A stretch of DNA of 64,000 nucleotides from Polyodon spathula (lineage: Eukaryota > Chordata > Actinopteri > Acipenseriformes > Polyodontidae), in assembly GCF_017654505.1 (NCBI RefSeq), contig NC_054547.1:29458846-29522845 (forward strand), in the 5' to 3' direction. The notes under the pieces were generated by a model. The model saw only the letters and a list, made by a program, of their open reading frames with translations, ran no database searches and was not told the DNA's origin. Each line of letters starts with the position of its first letter. Within the stretch, counting starts at the first letter, position 1. Below are positions 32,461-47,045 of the stretch, in pieces. Both the position numbers and the translations under genes were made by a program.

Positions 32461-35400
32461 TCTCATATATATTCCCCCTTTTTTTTAATCAAAGGCAACA
32501 GAAACATATATACAATATGTTTTTAAATGCATGTACATCTCTGTATAGTCTCTTTCTGGACGTCTACATTAGATAAATGTCTATTTACCATTCTGTCCAA
32601 TTTCTGTACATTAGTTGTTCAAAATAATAATTATTAACAATAATTATTTAAAAAAAAAAACTTAACTATTAAATATACACATTAAAGATGGATTTTAACG
32701 TGACATATATGTTTTTAGAACCTGCAACACACCACATGCAAGATAAACTAAGACAATAACCAATTCTCAGCATGACATACAGTACCTGTTCTAGAAGGGT
32801 TTATTGTGTACAGGTAAAGGAGTAAACACCAGTTCTCAGCATCCCAGAAATGTTAGGTATACAGTAACTTGTCTTTGGGGAGTGGACAGTCACATACAGA
32901 AGAAGCAGAGCTGTTTTTTCTCATTATTCAGCACTTATATAAGGTTATACGTGGCCCTTGATGAAAGAATTTGACCTTGGACAAACAAAAGCTGAGGGCA
33001 ATGCATCTGGAACAATGACTTCTCCTGTCTAATTATCAAACCCTGTGGGACACAGAAGCTGATAAGATGGGGATTAATTATAATAAGCATTCTGTTTAAA
33101 AAAATAATAATAATAAATGCTGTATGTTTCAGAATGATTAATATATTTTACATCTAAAATGCAATGGGAACTGGTTCAACATCAACAGAAAAACAGGCAG
33201 CAAGAGGAAGCTAAAGGTTGTGTAAAAATGAAAAGAGTAATACATGTTAAGCTCTGAAATCAGAGGACCTGTGTGTCAAAAGAGTCTGTACAGGGAGTCA
33301 TCTGTGGTCTGATAGGCTAGAGCTAACAACATAAACATGAAAATGATTATCTTGGAAGGTTATCAATTTATTTATTTATTTATTTATACCAAAAAACAAA
33401 TTGTCAGAGACAGAACCCACAGTCCAACCTGAGTTAGACCATTTATATGGGGGGAAAAAAAAAACAACAAAAAAAACACCTATCTATAGTGACCACTAAT
33501 GTGAATGTTACATTATCTGTATATAAAAAGAGTGGTCATTACTGTTCTTACAGTGGTTGTACCTAATGAAAAACATGGTAGGGCAAACATGTATTTTCAT
33601 TTTGAAACATGATATCTGGTATCATATGAACAGACCAATTGCTCTATTAGCTTTATTAGCCCACTTCCTCAGAAGCTTCCCCTAGAGAGTGACACTGTCT
33701 CCGCCCCTTCCTGCCATTATCCAACCAGCTGCTTCCCCTACAACAGTGACACACTTAAGCCCCAAGCTTGTCATCATGTTTGCTATGACACGCTTATTTC
33801 AAACCTGAAATAATGACTAGATGTATACGGCAGATAAGAGGTATGAATTATTTGATCAAATGTACAATTGCTATAGTGTGCATGCAGGCCATTAATCCTT
33901 TGACAGATTAAAGTACTCTGAAATTATATGTACTATGTGGAAGTATACAATCCTAGCCTATCATCAACAAAGCTTTCAGTTGGTACAGGCTGCATTTTAC
34001 AAGAACTGGTGGGCATCATGTTTCGTGGTATACTCTAATCAGCTAAGCTCTTGATACAACTGTTTTACATGTTGATGAAATGAAAGCTGCATTAGCATCC
34101 AGCCATGTGCTATTTGTAAGATCAAAGTTCAGTTATAGGTTAAAAAAAGGGATTCTTTTCACAAATTAAAACATATTTCAAGGTCATATTTCTTTTAAAG
34201 ATATTTTTTGCTAATTTATGTTTCGGTCAATGTTTACAAAACATTTACCACATTTAACATCTGTATTTTTCTGAAAAGAAAACACGTTTTTGTTAAAAGC
34301 CTTCAAACAAATAGCTCAGGATTCACACAAGAGCTGTGCAAACATTAGCTGTTTCTTGCTAATTCTGTAACAGTTTGCTTTTCAAATTCTCTATCCATGG
34401 GAACAAGTCAACATTTTTACATTTGGACAAAAATGACTAAATTTGTCCCCTGTTGGTATCCTTACTTTTTCACCCTAAATGTTTTACCATAAAATGAAAG
34501 AATGCTGTGTTACCTACAAATGTTGTTTACATTTAAAATGTCCTTTGAAATGAAAGTACCAAAGAAATGTTTCTGAACTCCCCCCAACCCCCCAGAAAAA
34601 TGGCTGCATGAACAATTTTACAGCATACTTGTTGACATCGGTTTTCCTTTAGCAAACAGTATTGTTACTTAATTGAAGCATTTGTTCCAGGCAGCCTCTC
34701 AATATTTTGACATTCAAATATTTTTTTTATTTAGTTCGGAGCATTCTTAATGAGAATAAATAAACTAGGTTTTGAAAGCTGAGAATGAGTTATTACACAC
34801 CATGTCATAAATGACAATTTAATGATTCCACTGGTAGGAGCAAATTGAAAAGTGATTAGGTTTTAGATTAATACTCAGAAATATATTTCAGAAGTAGAAG
34901 ATAAATGAATAAGGAGTATCAAGAGTCAGAAGAGTGGGTACATTTAATAATAATTTTTGCATGAAGGATTTACTGTATTACAAAATGGTTCACATACACT
35001 GGTATAATGTTGATAATTGCGATATTTACATGCAGTGTAAACTATATTTGTACACCCTGCATGAGACCAAAGACCAGCTTGCCAAACCACAATGCATAAA
35101 AGCAAAATAAATGTCAGGAAGAAGTCCACAAGAGCACAGGGATGAGAGGAAGTATGTTTCACTGCCAAAACCAGCTGGAAATGGCAGATAACATGTGTGA
35201 AAGTGAATATTTACACTGAATAATTACTTTTGAGTTTATTAAATTATCATTATTTCAAACTGTAAATGAAATTATAATATGTCAAATTGTGTCTGGAAGT
35301 GAAAACTGAAAGAGGTTAAACAGATTTTTGGAACTTCTGTTTGTATCACTATATGAACAGTGTTCTGCCTGCTATCACAGCCTTATTTGTTGCTGTCTGG

Positions 35401-35936
35401 GGTTTGAGTGGTAAAATTAGCTCCTGCCCCCATCTGTGAAACCTTGGTCCTAAGGTCTTGACTGCATGTTGGTGGTCCTGCCTTGCCATGTTTTCAGCTG
35501 CTAACATTACTTGTAAAACATATTTGGCATTTGCAATTACTGTGTGTAAAACTTGTGTGCATAAGAAATCTGAAGAGGTTAAAAATCTAAACACCTAAAG
35601 CAGAGCTGTCAGGGTGCCTAAGAGTAAAACATATTCCCTGGCAGTTTCCCATACACCCTTCTTGCCATTTTAAGGTTAGCTATGCATGTTCCTCTTCCCG
35701 GAAGTCAATGGAGCGTGTTGTTCTGGTATAATGTGAACCACAATGACTGCTTATATTATATAGTTGTTTAAAATCTGTGACAAATGTCAGAGCACAACGA
35801 TACACAATGTCAGGTGGTCTAGAAGACAAAAGTGTTCCACTAAAATAGGTCCTGCACTTTGCAGATCATATTACCAGATTGTTAACCCCGAGTGTTCTAC
35901 AGACAGGCACTTCCAAACCTCATGGGAACTCTGCAC
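32461..35936. other. Non-coding, no gene recognised
   Basis: AT-rich sequence with a (TTTA)n tract at 33367-33388. The - strand frame at 35349-35594 has slightly protein-like composition, but I recognise no domain and see no supporting splice sites. Confidence 0.4.
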
Positions 35937-35940
35937 TGAG

Positions 35941-36005
<65 letters not shown>
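35937..36005. repeat. (GA)n microsatellite
   Basis: About 69 bp of GA repeats with one AGAAGAG interruption near 35957. It is a purine-only strand able to form triplex DNA. Confidence 0.95.
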
Positions 36006-36008
<3 letters not shown>

Positions 36009-38378
36009 TTTTAAACAGGACTGCACAGGATCTAATGTGAAGAACCTGTGAAATCTATCAAGACAGCAGAACTAAAAGAATTAAGGTTATCAAGAATCTG
36101 TGACACTTAAGTTTCAAGCAGGAACTTGAGTTGTTCATATGTATTTTCTGTGATTTTATCCAGGTTACAATATTTGCACTATTGGGCAGAGAAAGATGCA
36201 TATTATTTTATTACTGTTATCAATTAAAACTAAACAGATGTAAAATGTTTCAGTTTGATTGGTATTATTTAATATTATGAATATAGGAAAACAATGTTTT
36301 GACTGCAGTTAATAAATGCAGCTTTAATGATATGACCTGATGTTGCTGTTTAGCAGAGATCCACTGCGTTTGTAGTTTTGGTTCAAGACACTGAATAGCA
36401 GTATGTATCTTTTACCTCTGTATTGATATATAGCAACGTCTGACTGTGAAAATAATGGAATATTGAAAGAAGACATCTGGCTTACATTCATGTGTGCATT
36501 TGTACACTTTAAGAACCAGGACAGCTTCTCAGAAATTGACTGGTTTAAATATGTATAAAGCTACTTAGCGAAATATAAATTTAAAATGCTGTCATTCAGT
36601 TTCATTCATTCATTCATTCAGGGCTCATCCATCTCTTTTTCTTTTTTATTCCTCTCCATAACCATTCCTGTTTTCACAGTCTAAACTTTTTTGAGGGGTC
36701 GGTAGATAACAGCCTTGGGGATGGTGAGACTTGTTATACACATTGACAATACTGAAAATAGTTTGAAAAGTTCAGTGGTTATCAAGTTTATAATTTTTAT
36801 TTTATTTTTTATAGCTTGTCTCTTCTTACGCCTAGACTAGAATGCAATAAGACCCAGGTCATGTCTCAGTAGATTTATAGAATGTTATGGAGAAAATTTT
36901 ACTTTCAAGTCACCAGTTCAGTTACAGCTCCTGTCAGCTTGCTCTGCAGTTGAATGGTAAGACTTTCATCTTTGAACCGCGCATATTGTGACTCACATAC
37001 AGCCCTTGCCTCTCCATTCAACTCAATAGGCTGAGATTCCAGCTCATTACAACAGGTAATAGATGGTCAAGGAGAAAGTCACCTTATTTAAATGTTGGCC
37101 CAATCTAAACAAGACATTGAAAAAGACTTTGAGTCAAAATGTCTGTCATTTAATTAATTTGGTCTCTTTTAATATTCTCAATCTGAATAAAGTACAGCAC
37201 ATGACAATCCACTCCAGCTATACCCCATGCCCGGGTACTAAGAGGCAGTGTGTAGCCTCAGTATTAAAAAATTCTCAATTTAAGCACATGCACAGTATAT
37301 TCTGGTTTTAATCAATTAATTAAATAATACTTCTATTGGTCCCACAAACAATCCCTGTTGTGAATCATCTTCTATTCCTGGATCACATTGCTGGTGCAGA
37401 ACTCCTGGCCCCTGTCACTCTCTCTTGCTCTCTCACCCTCTGCACTCCTGCAGCTTGCTCACCAGTGGCACGACTAATGAACAGTAAGCTCATTTTTAAT
37501 GAACAGTTTTGGTGATTCAGGAGACACTGTAAAACATGTCCTCTCATCTGCTATTGTGATTGTTTTGTGTATTACATATACGTTTTAGTTTACCTAAGTG
37601 AGTGAACTAAGTGAGGAATCATTTTTCTCTGATGTTGTATAGAGGGATGTCATCAAAGGGATGAAAGTGTTAATTGATAACACCTTTGTTGGTTAGTGTG
37701 TAGCAGCCAGCTAGGTAGCTGTTGTTGTTAACATTATCGATGTGAGTGTAGAAATAATGCCTTTAGTGGGGAACATATGTTCATGTGGAAAATCGTTAAA
37801 TCTATAGATTAACCAGTAAATGTGTAGATTCATCAGCTCAGCAGTCAATGTATAAAATAACTAAGGAGTTAATGCTACGGCATTGGAGGTGAATTCACAA
37901 ATAAAGTAACGCCAGAGAGCTTAATGGCAAAAAAAAAAAAGATTACTGTAAGATCAATGCATGATAATATTGATAAATTAATCTATAAATTAGCCTTAGG
38001 ATTTTCTTTTCCCTAAAAAAAACTGAAGGGACTACATGATTCTAAACGTCAAGAACATAATACTTAATGCATAATTAATAATATTATATAATAATAATAA
38101 TATAATAATTTAATATATTATGTATATGATGATTACTACTACTACTACTATTAATAATAATAATTATTAAAATGTGTACTTGGAGTTGTATATGTAGTTT
38201 CCGGTCACTCTGTCAAGGCCAATCAATTTAAGTAGTTAAATCATCTATTTTTTGGTAAAACTCTTTGAGAAACGCTGACTTAAATACAACAACAACAACG
38301 TCAGTTTGTTAATTAAAGTTATATTCGTTATGCAATTTAAATTCAAGTAAAAGAAAAAAGTATATCAGTCACTATATG
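36006..38378. other. Non-coding, no gene recognised
   Basis: Contains an (ATTC)n tract at 36601-36620 and an AT-rich low-complexity zone at 38070-38170 with ATA, ACT and AAT triplets. No exon is supported. Confidence 0.4.
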
Positions 38379-38385
38379 ATATATA

Positions 38386-38444
<59 letters not shown>

Positions 38445-38450
38445 ATGATA
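38379..38450. repeat. (AT)n microsatellite
   Basis: About 72 bp of AT repeats with two short register shifts (near 38392 and 38433). Confidence 0.95.
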
Positions 38451-41400
38451 ATTAATTATATATAGTGTGATACTGGATCCAAGTCATGAATCAATGGTTA
38501 AACAGATCAGTAATAAACTTCATAATAATACCACAGTCAGGCTAAACATATTTATTATTGCTAAGATACTATTACTGATTTATTTACACAAGCAAACCAG
38601 TATAATTTTCAAATGTCACAGCAACTCACTAACAACTCAATACCTAATACAATGGAAGCATCAGCATCTATCTCCAGCTCAGTGTAAAACTAACTGCAAT
38701 AATGATGGGGATAAACACACTACTTGTGTTGCACTGGCAATTAAGTTCATCGTATGACAAAAGTACTGCATTTAATCCATGTATGTAAGCGTTGTCTTTC
38801 ATGAAGCATATTACAGGTGTGTAGATAAATAGTCCATGTATACAAATATTGAAATATAGACAGTATCTCACCCTAGTTTCTCCTTTCCACTTGCAGTGTA
38901 ACTTTTTAAATAAAAAGAATCCTGCCTTGCAAAAGATTTACAAATCAAAAAGACAAAAAGTCGCAACATTTGCCCTGCTGTTTATTCTGAGGGCATTTTA
39001 ATAAACAAGGAGCACTTCAAGCACTGTCAACCCACTTCAAACAGACACAGATTTCCAAAATCCTACCTTCTGATGTCACATTTTCCTGAAATGCAGAGTT
39101 GCTTATTTTTTTATAATCCCAATCCCAGTCAAATGGAGGGGCTGTCAGCAGTTGTTCAACTTTGTAATTGGTTTCCTGTTGGGTAAGCCTGTTCCTGAGG
39201 AAGACCATTAGTGTCACAGCCGTCCTAACTCCTGACTTAAATCGCCATGCTCAAATGTTTGGCATCGCTCTGGGTACAATAAGAGTGACAGGCACAATAG
39301 ACAGTCATGCTTAAAATGAGCTAGCCAAACACAGTGGGGGAAGCTATGCACAGACTAAAATGTGAGAGCCATAAACAGCCTATTAAATCCTGCACTATTT
39401 CATGCGACTGTTTTTTATCATTGTTATCTTCTCTTCTCTTACCTGTTTAATCCCATGATACATAACATTAGTAAATGACAAATTATAATGGAGGAAAATA
39501 AAACTATTTGAACGGTATACAGCTAATTACAACAAAGAAATTGCTCCTACCTCCAAGTTGTTTTTTGCAAGTTTTATAAATCTCAGAAGAGCAGCCTTAT
39601 ATATGAATAACTGTAGTACACTTAAAACAGAACTGAAGAGATGCCTAGAGGGACTAAAACAAAACGAGGGGAATTAAACAACATTTAAGAATGTAATTAA
39701 TTTGCTTTACATTGCAGTATGATGCAGGTTTAAAGAAATATATTATCAGGGGTATTTACATTTTTTGTAGGTAAAAAGAATGTATTATAAAAAATGTACT
39801 TCTAAATCACAACAGAGTAACATATAAACAGCGAAGCTTTATCATGCAGGCAAGGCAGGCAAGAGACAGGGCTAGGGGGGGGTTGGGATGACCCAGGGGA
39901 GCGAGTGTGCAAGTAGCTGACAGGTGTGACCAGCATCATGGTAAAAACACAGCAAATTGTTTAGCTATTAATCACCTGATGGACATGGGTTTCAATAATA
40001 AAGTGTTGTCCATTCGTTGATTATGGCGGATTTCGATTAGGATGTTGGTAGCTGATTGCACCTCTAATGTTAGTGTGTTTTTCTCTTCACTTTAAGTTCA
40101 TGTATCTGTTAAACCAGGGCAATTAAAGTTAGCGAATCTGTAATGAGATGGGTAAATAAAGCACTCTTGAAGGATCCCCCAGCAAGATGAACATGGTGTT
40201 AAAAGGGCAGATCATTCATGACTGGTTCTGTTTTCCACATACTGTACAGTACTTGGCTTTCCCATATGGAAAAAGGCATCAGTAGAAAGGATTGCTACAG
40301 ACCACCAGCCTCGAATCTGCTTTGATGTGGACATCATTGTGAAGCTCTGATATATGCAATTGAACATTTAAGTGACATTTAATTGTAAACGGCCAAACAC
40401 ATGAAAAACTGTATATGGTTTAGGATACATTTTCTATGCTATCCTTGTGATGGGATGGTAAATAAAAGAGAATTAAGGTTAACTAAATGTACATTAAAGT
40501 CAACATTTATAGTGCTATACAAACAGTAGGGGGTTTCTCCTCCATTCCATATCATCTCAAGACCATCTACCAACATTATACTACTGTATGAAACTCAACG
40601 GGTGGTTTTGTTTTTGTATTTATTGGCCAATGTTGTCAGTTCAGTTTTACATCCCACGCGCCTATTGTATAATAAATCAATGTAACAACTATTACAATTA
40701 TTTTTTTCAATATAAAATACTAATAACAGGCTGCATAATGACAGATAGCAAGAGAACGTGCTACTGTACAAATGAATAGGAACTGTTTGGTTTCCAAACC
40801 GGAGGGAATAAAACAATAGTTACTCACAGTTGTTTCGCCCACAATTTGCTGTTGACTAAATTCCTCGCCCCCTCAGACAACAGCACATAATGTATCAATA
40901 TATATCCTATAGTACATCATAAATCATAAAGTACCTTTTGTGAAGTTTTTCACACTTTAGACAAAGTGTTATTACTTGTGGATTAATGCATATATATATC
41001 ATAAACAAACATGTGGCATGTGGCTTCCTGAGCAGAAGGAGACTGTTGAATTGCAACAGTAAATCCGGCAGGCTTTGAGATATATCCCCATGGCTGTTTT
41101 TCAACTAGTAAACCCCAAAAAGATATTGAATCCCCCGAACCAACCAAACCCTGAGACAAAATCACACTTACCCCACTTTCTTTTTGGGACGACAAAACCC
41201 GATATAAGATTCTTCTTGTTGCATTGGGGATTCCTGTGGGGATCACTGGAAAAATCATACCAGTAACCAGACAGAAGGAAGTGGGAGGCAGGAAGGCATA
41301 TTTATCCCAGCACAAGTAAAACAGGAAGAGTTCCATCAACACACAAGTTAGCAGCTGGATACCATTTCCCATTCATCATTGTGCAGCACAACTACCAACC

Positions 41401-43674
41401 TTGATCTTTTACATAGTATATCAGCTCTGAGAGGATGCAAATGTAATAATGACAGAAAGAATGCTGATCAAAATCTGACCAGTCTGATACATTGAATGGA
41501 GCTTCCATACCTCATTTCCAGCTACAGACCAAGCCCACCTTAAATACGAAGAATGTTTAGAAAATGTTTTCATTTCTTTGGGCATCTGGCCCAGCACTAT
41601 ATTTAATAAACATTTTGTTTTATTCTAGTAATAATACAAAACAATAATGTTACAATGTTTCACATAAATAACTCAGGTGGTTAATGTAAGAGCTACTACA
41701 TACACCTTGATGCTTGTCAATAGTTCTGTAATTTACAAAGACTAGTGGGCTTTATTGAGTTTAAAGAACTGGTATTACAGTCATTCTATTTGGAATTATG
41801 TCTATTTAGAACTACTGAATGACCCTGACCAGCACTGGATGACCACACCACTTTATTCAAATTACCATTGTTATTATATTATAACCCTTAAACGTGTTAA
41901 CATATCTGACTTAAATGTGCACTAAATGTATTACACTCTGGCTGTGATGATTACATGCTGTAGCCAAAGTCATACATGCTATAGTCAAATTCATCACGTA
42001 GTGCTGCTCTTGGTACCACTTACCTCAATCAACAATAGCTGATCCATTGAAGTGGCAGCCAGTGCCCTTCTCATGGGATACTCTTACAGCAGGAAAACTA
42101 TGCAGAATGCATTGGGGGCTCTTAAGAAATTATCCTGTGTCAGATCAAGTTCAATTTTGATCCATTCTTGTTATTCCAACAAAATCATGAGTAATCTAAG
42201 AACTAATTTCCTATTATATTCATAATGAATACATATTGTTTTAACTTTGCCTCTACATGCTTCTGTGCTTAGCCTAGTAAGTAGTGTTGCAAGTTCTCAG
42301 AAGCAGTGGCTTTCAAAACATACTACAACTACTGCATTCCAAAGTTGTCCATTTCTTCTATTATAAATTACCCCCACATCGCTCTTAAGGTAAAACTAGT
42401 AACATATTTGTAATCTAGGGATGTCATTTGCACTTCCCCTAATTAAGTTGTGTTGAAAATGGTTGAGTCAAACAGAAAAATAACAATATGAAATTAAACT
42501 AAGCAGTTGATTCCTGATTAGACAGTATCTTGTAGTTGACCATGTCAGGAAGTTCTGTGATCTCAGGCAAGGTAAACTAACAAGGTCAAGCCCGATAATC
42601 AGGGTTTTATTGTGATCAGTTAGTGTGCCTTTCTTTTTGTTTCATTCATCTGAATCCACTAATTTACAGACGTATTTACCTTTACAATGTTTTGCATTTC
42701 TTCCTGTAGGGTTTTTTTTAAAGCTAGATATTCTATACAAGTGTTCCAGGATCATCGAAGGTATAAGGGCAAAATGAAACAGCCATCATTTCAGAAAGTG
42801 GGATTAAAAATAACAGTTTTTGAATTTACTAAATGAAAAAGCCATGCTTATTTATTACAACAAAGTGGAAAAAGAGGGCCCCAAGTTTCCTTTAAGTCTC
42901 TTCAGGCATGTATGTTTTTATTTTGAATGGTACAGTGTAAACAGTTAAAAACAAATGTGGGGGATGAAAAAAATATGTATTTAACTGCCAACATATGCTG
43001 ACTGAAAAGCAGATGTTGAACTCAACCAACCCCCAAGCAAATCCTCACATATACACATCACAGAGTTTATTAAACTGTATTTATAATTCAGCTGAATAAT
43101 TGCCACTTTGAAAAAATGGAATTATGAGGTACTGTAGGTTTTCTAGTTATTACATTTTAATTGTTGAACTTGAACGTGAAAGGATTTTTTTTCCCAATTG
43201 AATTAAAATGTTTTAATAAACGTGATTAAGAGGTGTGTATATGAAATATCATAATGTCATGCAAATTCACTTTGTGTTGTTTTTGTGAGCAAACAGAACA
43301 AGAGATCATTTCTCCAGGCAAAACAGGATACATGTACTGTGTACACTGCCAGTACTTTATAAATACAGTATGCTACTTGATTATCCCACTTGCTTATATA
43401 ATGAAGAGCAGAATGTGAGGGAAGACCTCTGATTCCAGAGGAGACAGTACACCCTAGTGGTAAACCTATAGCTTGGGCACATGGTTTTTAACTTAAAGTG
43501 GTAGATTTATATCATCCACATTTTCCTGAAATCTTTTTGTACCTGTTCAATAGATTATTATGTGTGATTTGTAGGGTTCTCTGTTGCTGTTTTGCTTAAA
43601 TAATTATTGGCCTCAATTTCCAGCAAAAATTGCTACAGAAAAGAAACCTCTGATGCATATCAGTATTGGCCTGT

Positions 43675-43677
<3 letters not shown>
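38451..43677. other. Non-coding, no gene recognised
   Basis: About 5.2 kb of AT-rich sequence. The small open frames lack recognisable domains, and none is flanked by a convincing splice pair. A G-run sits at 39875-39883. Confidence 0.4.

Positions 43678-43730
<53 letters not shown>
43678..43730. repeat. (AAT)n microsatellite
   Basis: About 17 tandem AAT units. An open frame running through it would give a polyasparagine run, which is an artefact of the repeat. Confidence 0.95.
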
Positions 43731-44245
43731 TTAGCTTTAAAAGAAATAATTCAAATTCAAAAATCCCCTAAATCACTGGAAATGACAGTAACCCATGTAA
43801 ATTATTTAGTTAAAAGCCACCCTGAACAAATGAAGGCTTTATCTGAGTCCACGGGACATTCAACAGGAAGAAGCAGCAACAGCGAAGACCTTGGCAGATT
43901 CCCAGAAATTCTAGGCATACAGCAGTGGTCTCAGTCATAGGCACCCCTGAGACAGCCTGTCTGTGACATGGGTCTGTTAAATGACTATTCCCAGTGTGTG
44001 CATGTTGGAAAGGAAAACTGGAAAATTTTCATGTTAACCAAGGAGGATGGGAATTTACATGTGATTCATAAAACCAATACCTGGTTACGTTTGCAGGTAT
44101 CATCTTATACATAAATATATACAGTGCATACATATGGACATACAGTACAGACACCTCCGCTTTATCAAGGGATATGCTGAATGTTTTAAATATATTTTAA
44201 ATTATTTCTCTGTAAGATTATAACAATTGAATCATTATTTGACAT

Positions 44246-44250
<5 letters not shown>

Positions 44251-44316
<66 letters not shown>
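44251..44316. repeat. (AC)n microsatellite
   Basis: About 66 bp of uninterrupted AC repeats. Confidence 0.95.
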
Positions 44317-44319
<3 letters not shown>

Positions 44320-47045
44320 ATTTGACCATGGAAGTTCTAAATACTTCTCTTTTTGCATGCTGTAGCGTCAACCTTCACACACACTCCCCCTGGGGTAGAA
44401 TTAAATGTCAGTGTTAATCGGAATTGTGCAAATTTCTCGTTTGATAAAACACAAAATAAGATCAGTGTTAGTCGAAACATTTTGTATGACTAACCTAACT
44501 AAACTGCTTGTTTATTGCTTAATTCCACAGATGTCTGTGCAGAGAGAAAGCAAAACACTGCTTCATCCGCTTGTTTCCAGTTATTGGATTGTCCTCCCAA
44601 AACACAGCCTCCTCGAGTCTTGAATCTTGTCATTCTGTGATATAAAAAACAAACTACTGGACTGGTTGTTGAGGCAGAAAGTTATAAAATGCAATTTTTC
44701 AAACTCTGTTATAGCTCAGTAAACACTGTATTTTTACAGATGTTGTCTGGGAGACCCACCAGTACTGACTCAGCCCACCAGTACTGTGTATGCAGGGAGT
44801 TAGCAACTATATCTGATACAACATACTGTATGTGTGACTGGTCTTCGGCTGGGAAGACCAGAATACGGTCTCTGACTAGAACTCAGCAGCCGATTCAGCA
44901 GCCCCTGTTGACAGGTCCAGGCCACTGCCAACAGATTTCTTTTTAAATACAATTGCTGTGTTTTTATTGACATATTCTGGGTCATGTTCAATTGCATATT
45001 TAAAAAGTTATTTCACAAAAATCAACATCAGTAATGTTTTGGTAGTGACTCAAATTTCCTTCAAAACATCACATGGTTGGTTGCTTTTTCACACACACAA
45101 ACACCCCACATAAATGCACACACACACATACACGTCATTTTTTATTTAGTACTTTTTGTCTTGCATTGACTAAATGGAACATGCACTATATTGCAAACAG
45201 AAATGACATTTCAATAAAATTCCACTAGGTGTCTCTGTTTCCATTATAACAGCTGCTTTCACTGTGTAACCTCCCAGATGAAGAATGTCATATCATTACA
45301 CATCTAGGGATCACACCTTTGTACTACAGCAAAGAAATCATCATGTGTCATTATCATATGATAAAAGGACAATTTAAAAATGAATCTGGAATTAATATCC
45401 ATATGAAATATTATCCAGTACTATTTATTGAATGAAAAAATTCCCACATTCCAATAATCCTGTGATCAAGCTACAATTTTAGACATTGCAATAGGATTTC
45501 TCCTTGGTAAAGCTCACTTTCACTAACACATTACTTTATATTGATTTAATAAGACATTTTTCTGAGGTGTTCACCAGTTCATGTAATCCACATACACCGG
45601 TTCACGTCAGCACAGTACACCATTGCTACTGGGCTCTGTTTGTTACGTTCCCTCAATATTCAGGGTTTCTGACAGAACATGAATTACACCCAAATCAGGT
45701 AGGTTTCAGGATCCAGTTTCCTGCACACCCATACAAACACACTGCTCAAATGATTAACTTAATTTGTATATGATACACCCAAAGGGAATCTAACTTAGTC
45801 TAAATGAACATGCTTCATTACACTCATAGGTTAATGGATCATGGCACTGTATTGGTACTGTACTAAAATACAAATTGAAGGAAACTCAAGTACCATTGTT
45901 GTACTACCCCAGGAATAAAGGGGAGGGGAGCTAAACATACTCTCTGACTCTGCTAAAAGCTTTTCACCTTCAAACGCTTTCAAACAACAGCCTCAAAACT
46001 CCTTTAGAGATATATAAAGCATATTATTGAAGAAATACGCCCCTGTACAAAGTGCATTCCTGGGCTTAATTTATCTTAACAACAGGTCACAGTAATTTAA
46101 TTTTTTTAAAACAGTTCATCATGCTGCCTGCTTTCTGACACATAAATATCTTCATTTTATAAGGATACCAGTTAATGGAAGCACCATGAGCCCTAAACTA
46201 TTGATTAATTCATTTCTATTGAGAAAAGTGTAGCAGGTTTATTGTGCTACAAAACCTAATAGTGTTTGTCTCTGTTGTGATGGTTCTTGAACAAACAGTG
46301 CCCTATGGTGATGCAGGGTTCTGTTTTTTCTTTCTGAAATGGATGACCTAAATACAGATCAGGGAAAGAAAAACAGATCTGGTTAACCATTTTAAAACTG
46401 AGGAATAGTGATTCACTACACAAAATGGTTCCATTTTAAAACTGGGAACTATTTTTTGTCAAAATGTGGAGCGATGTATTTTATATATATATAGCAGACA
46501 GGTCTTCAAAAGGGATTTAGAGTCCTTGAGTGAGAGGCGAAAATTGCTTTGCTTTGCATTAAGCAGACCTGCCATTTCTCATAATAACCTCTCATGTATG
46601 TAGTTCAGTTGCGTTACACAGATATTAATTTTACACTAAAACTGGCAGCTGAGATGCTACCTGCTCATCGCTATGGCAACCAAGTCAAGCTAGCTTTGTT
46701 ATCAAAACAGACCGTTAGGAGCAGCATGCATGCGTGCCTTTTGAAATAATGGATAATACACAATCATTACCAGGCACCATGACAGCAAGATGGATTTTGC
46801 CTCGGTATCAATTTTGTTATCCAGCTGTAAAACATGTCAGAAGACATAACACAGACAAGGGACTAATATTAATTTAAAATGAGGCATGAGGCTATTATAT
46901 AGTACACTAAACATTAATGGGTTCCTTTAAAATAACACTGCCTCCTTTTCACACTTTTGAAGGCTGTCTGATGAAAATTGAAGAGACGTTTGTCTAATCT
47001 AATGTAACACTCCATCCCTGGGACATGGAGAAGGGTTGATTCCTG
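44317..47045. other. Non-coding, no gene recognised
   Basis: No coding exon is supported. Around 46660-46690 lies GCTCATCGCTATGGCAACCA, resembling an imperfect RFX X-box half. A short direct repeat of CCATTTTAAAACTG occurs near 46389 and 46431. Confidence 0.4.

Noticed and set aside
32355..32576. Open frame with alternating Cys-Val
   Set aside because: Translation of the (GT)n repeat, not a gene.
35349..35594. 81-codon - strand frame with protein-like composition
   Set aside because: No recognisable domain, no splice context and no neighbouring exons; coding status unsupported.
43584..43940. 118-codon frame with polyasparagine
   Set aside because: It passes through the (AAT)n microsatellite, and neither side resembles a known protein.
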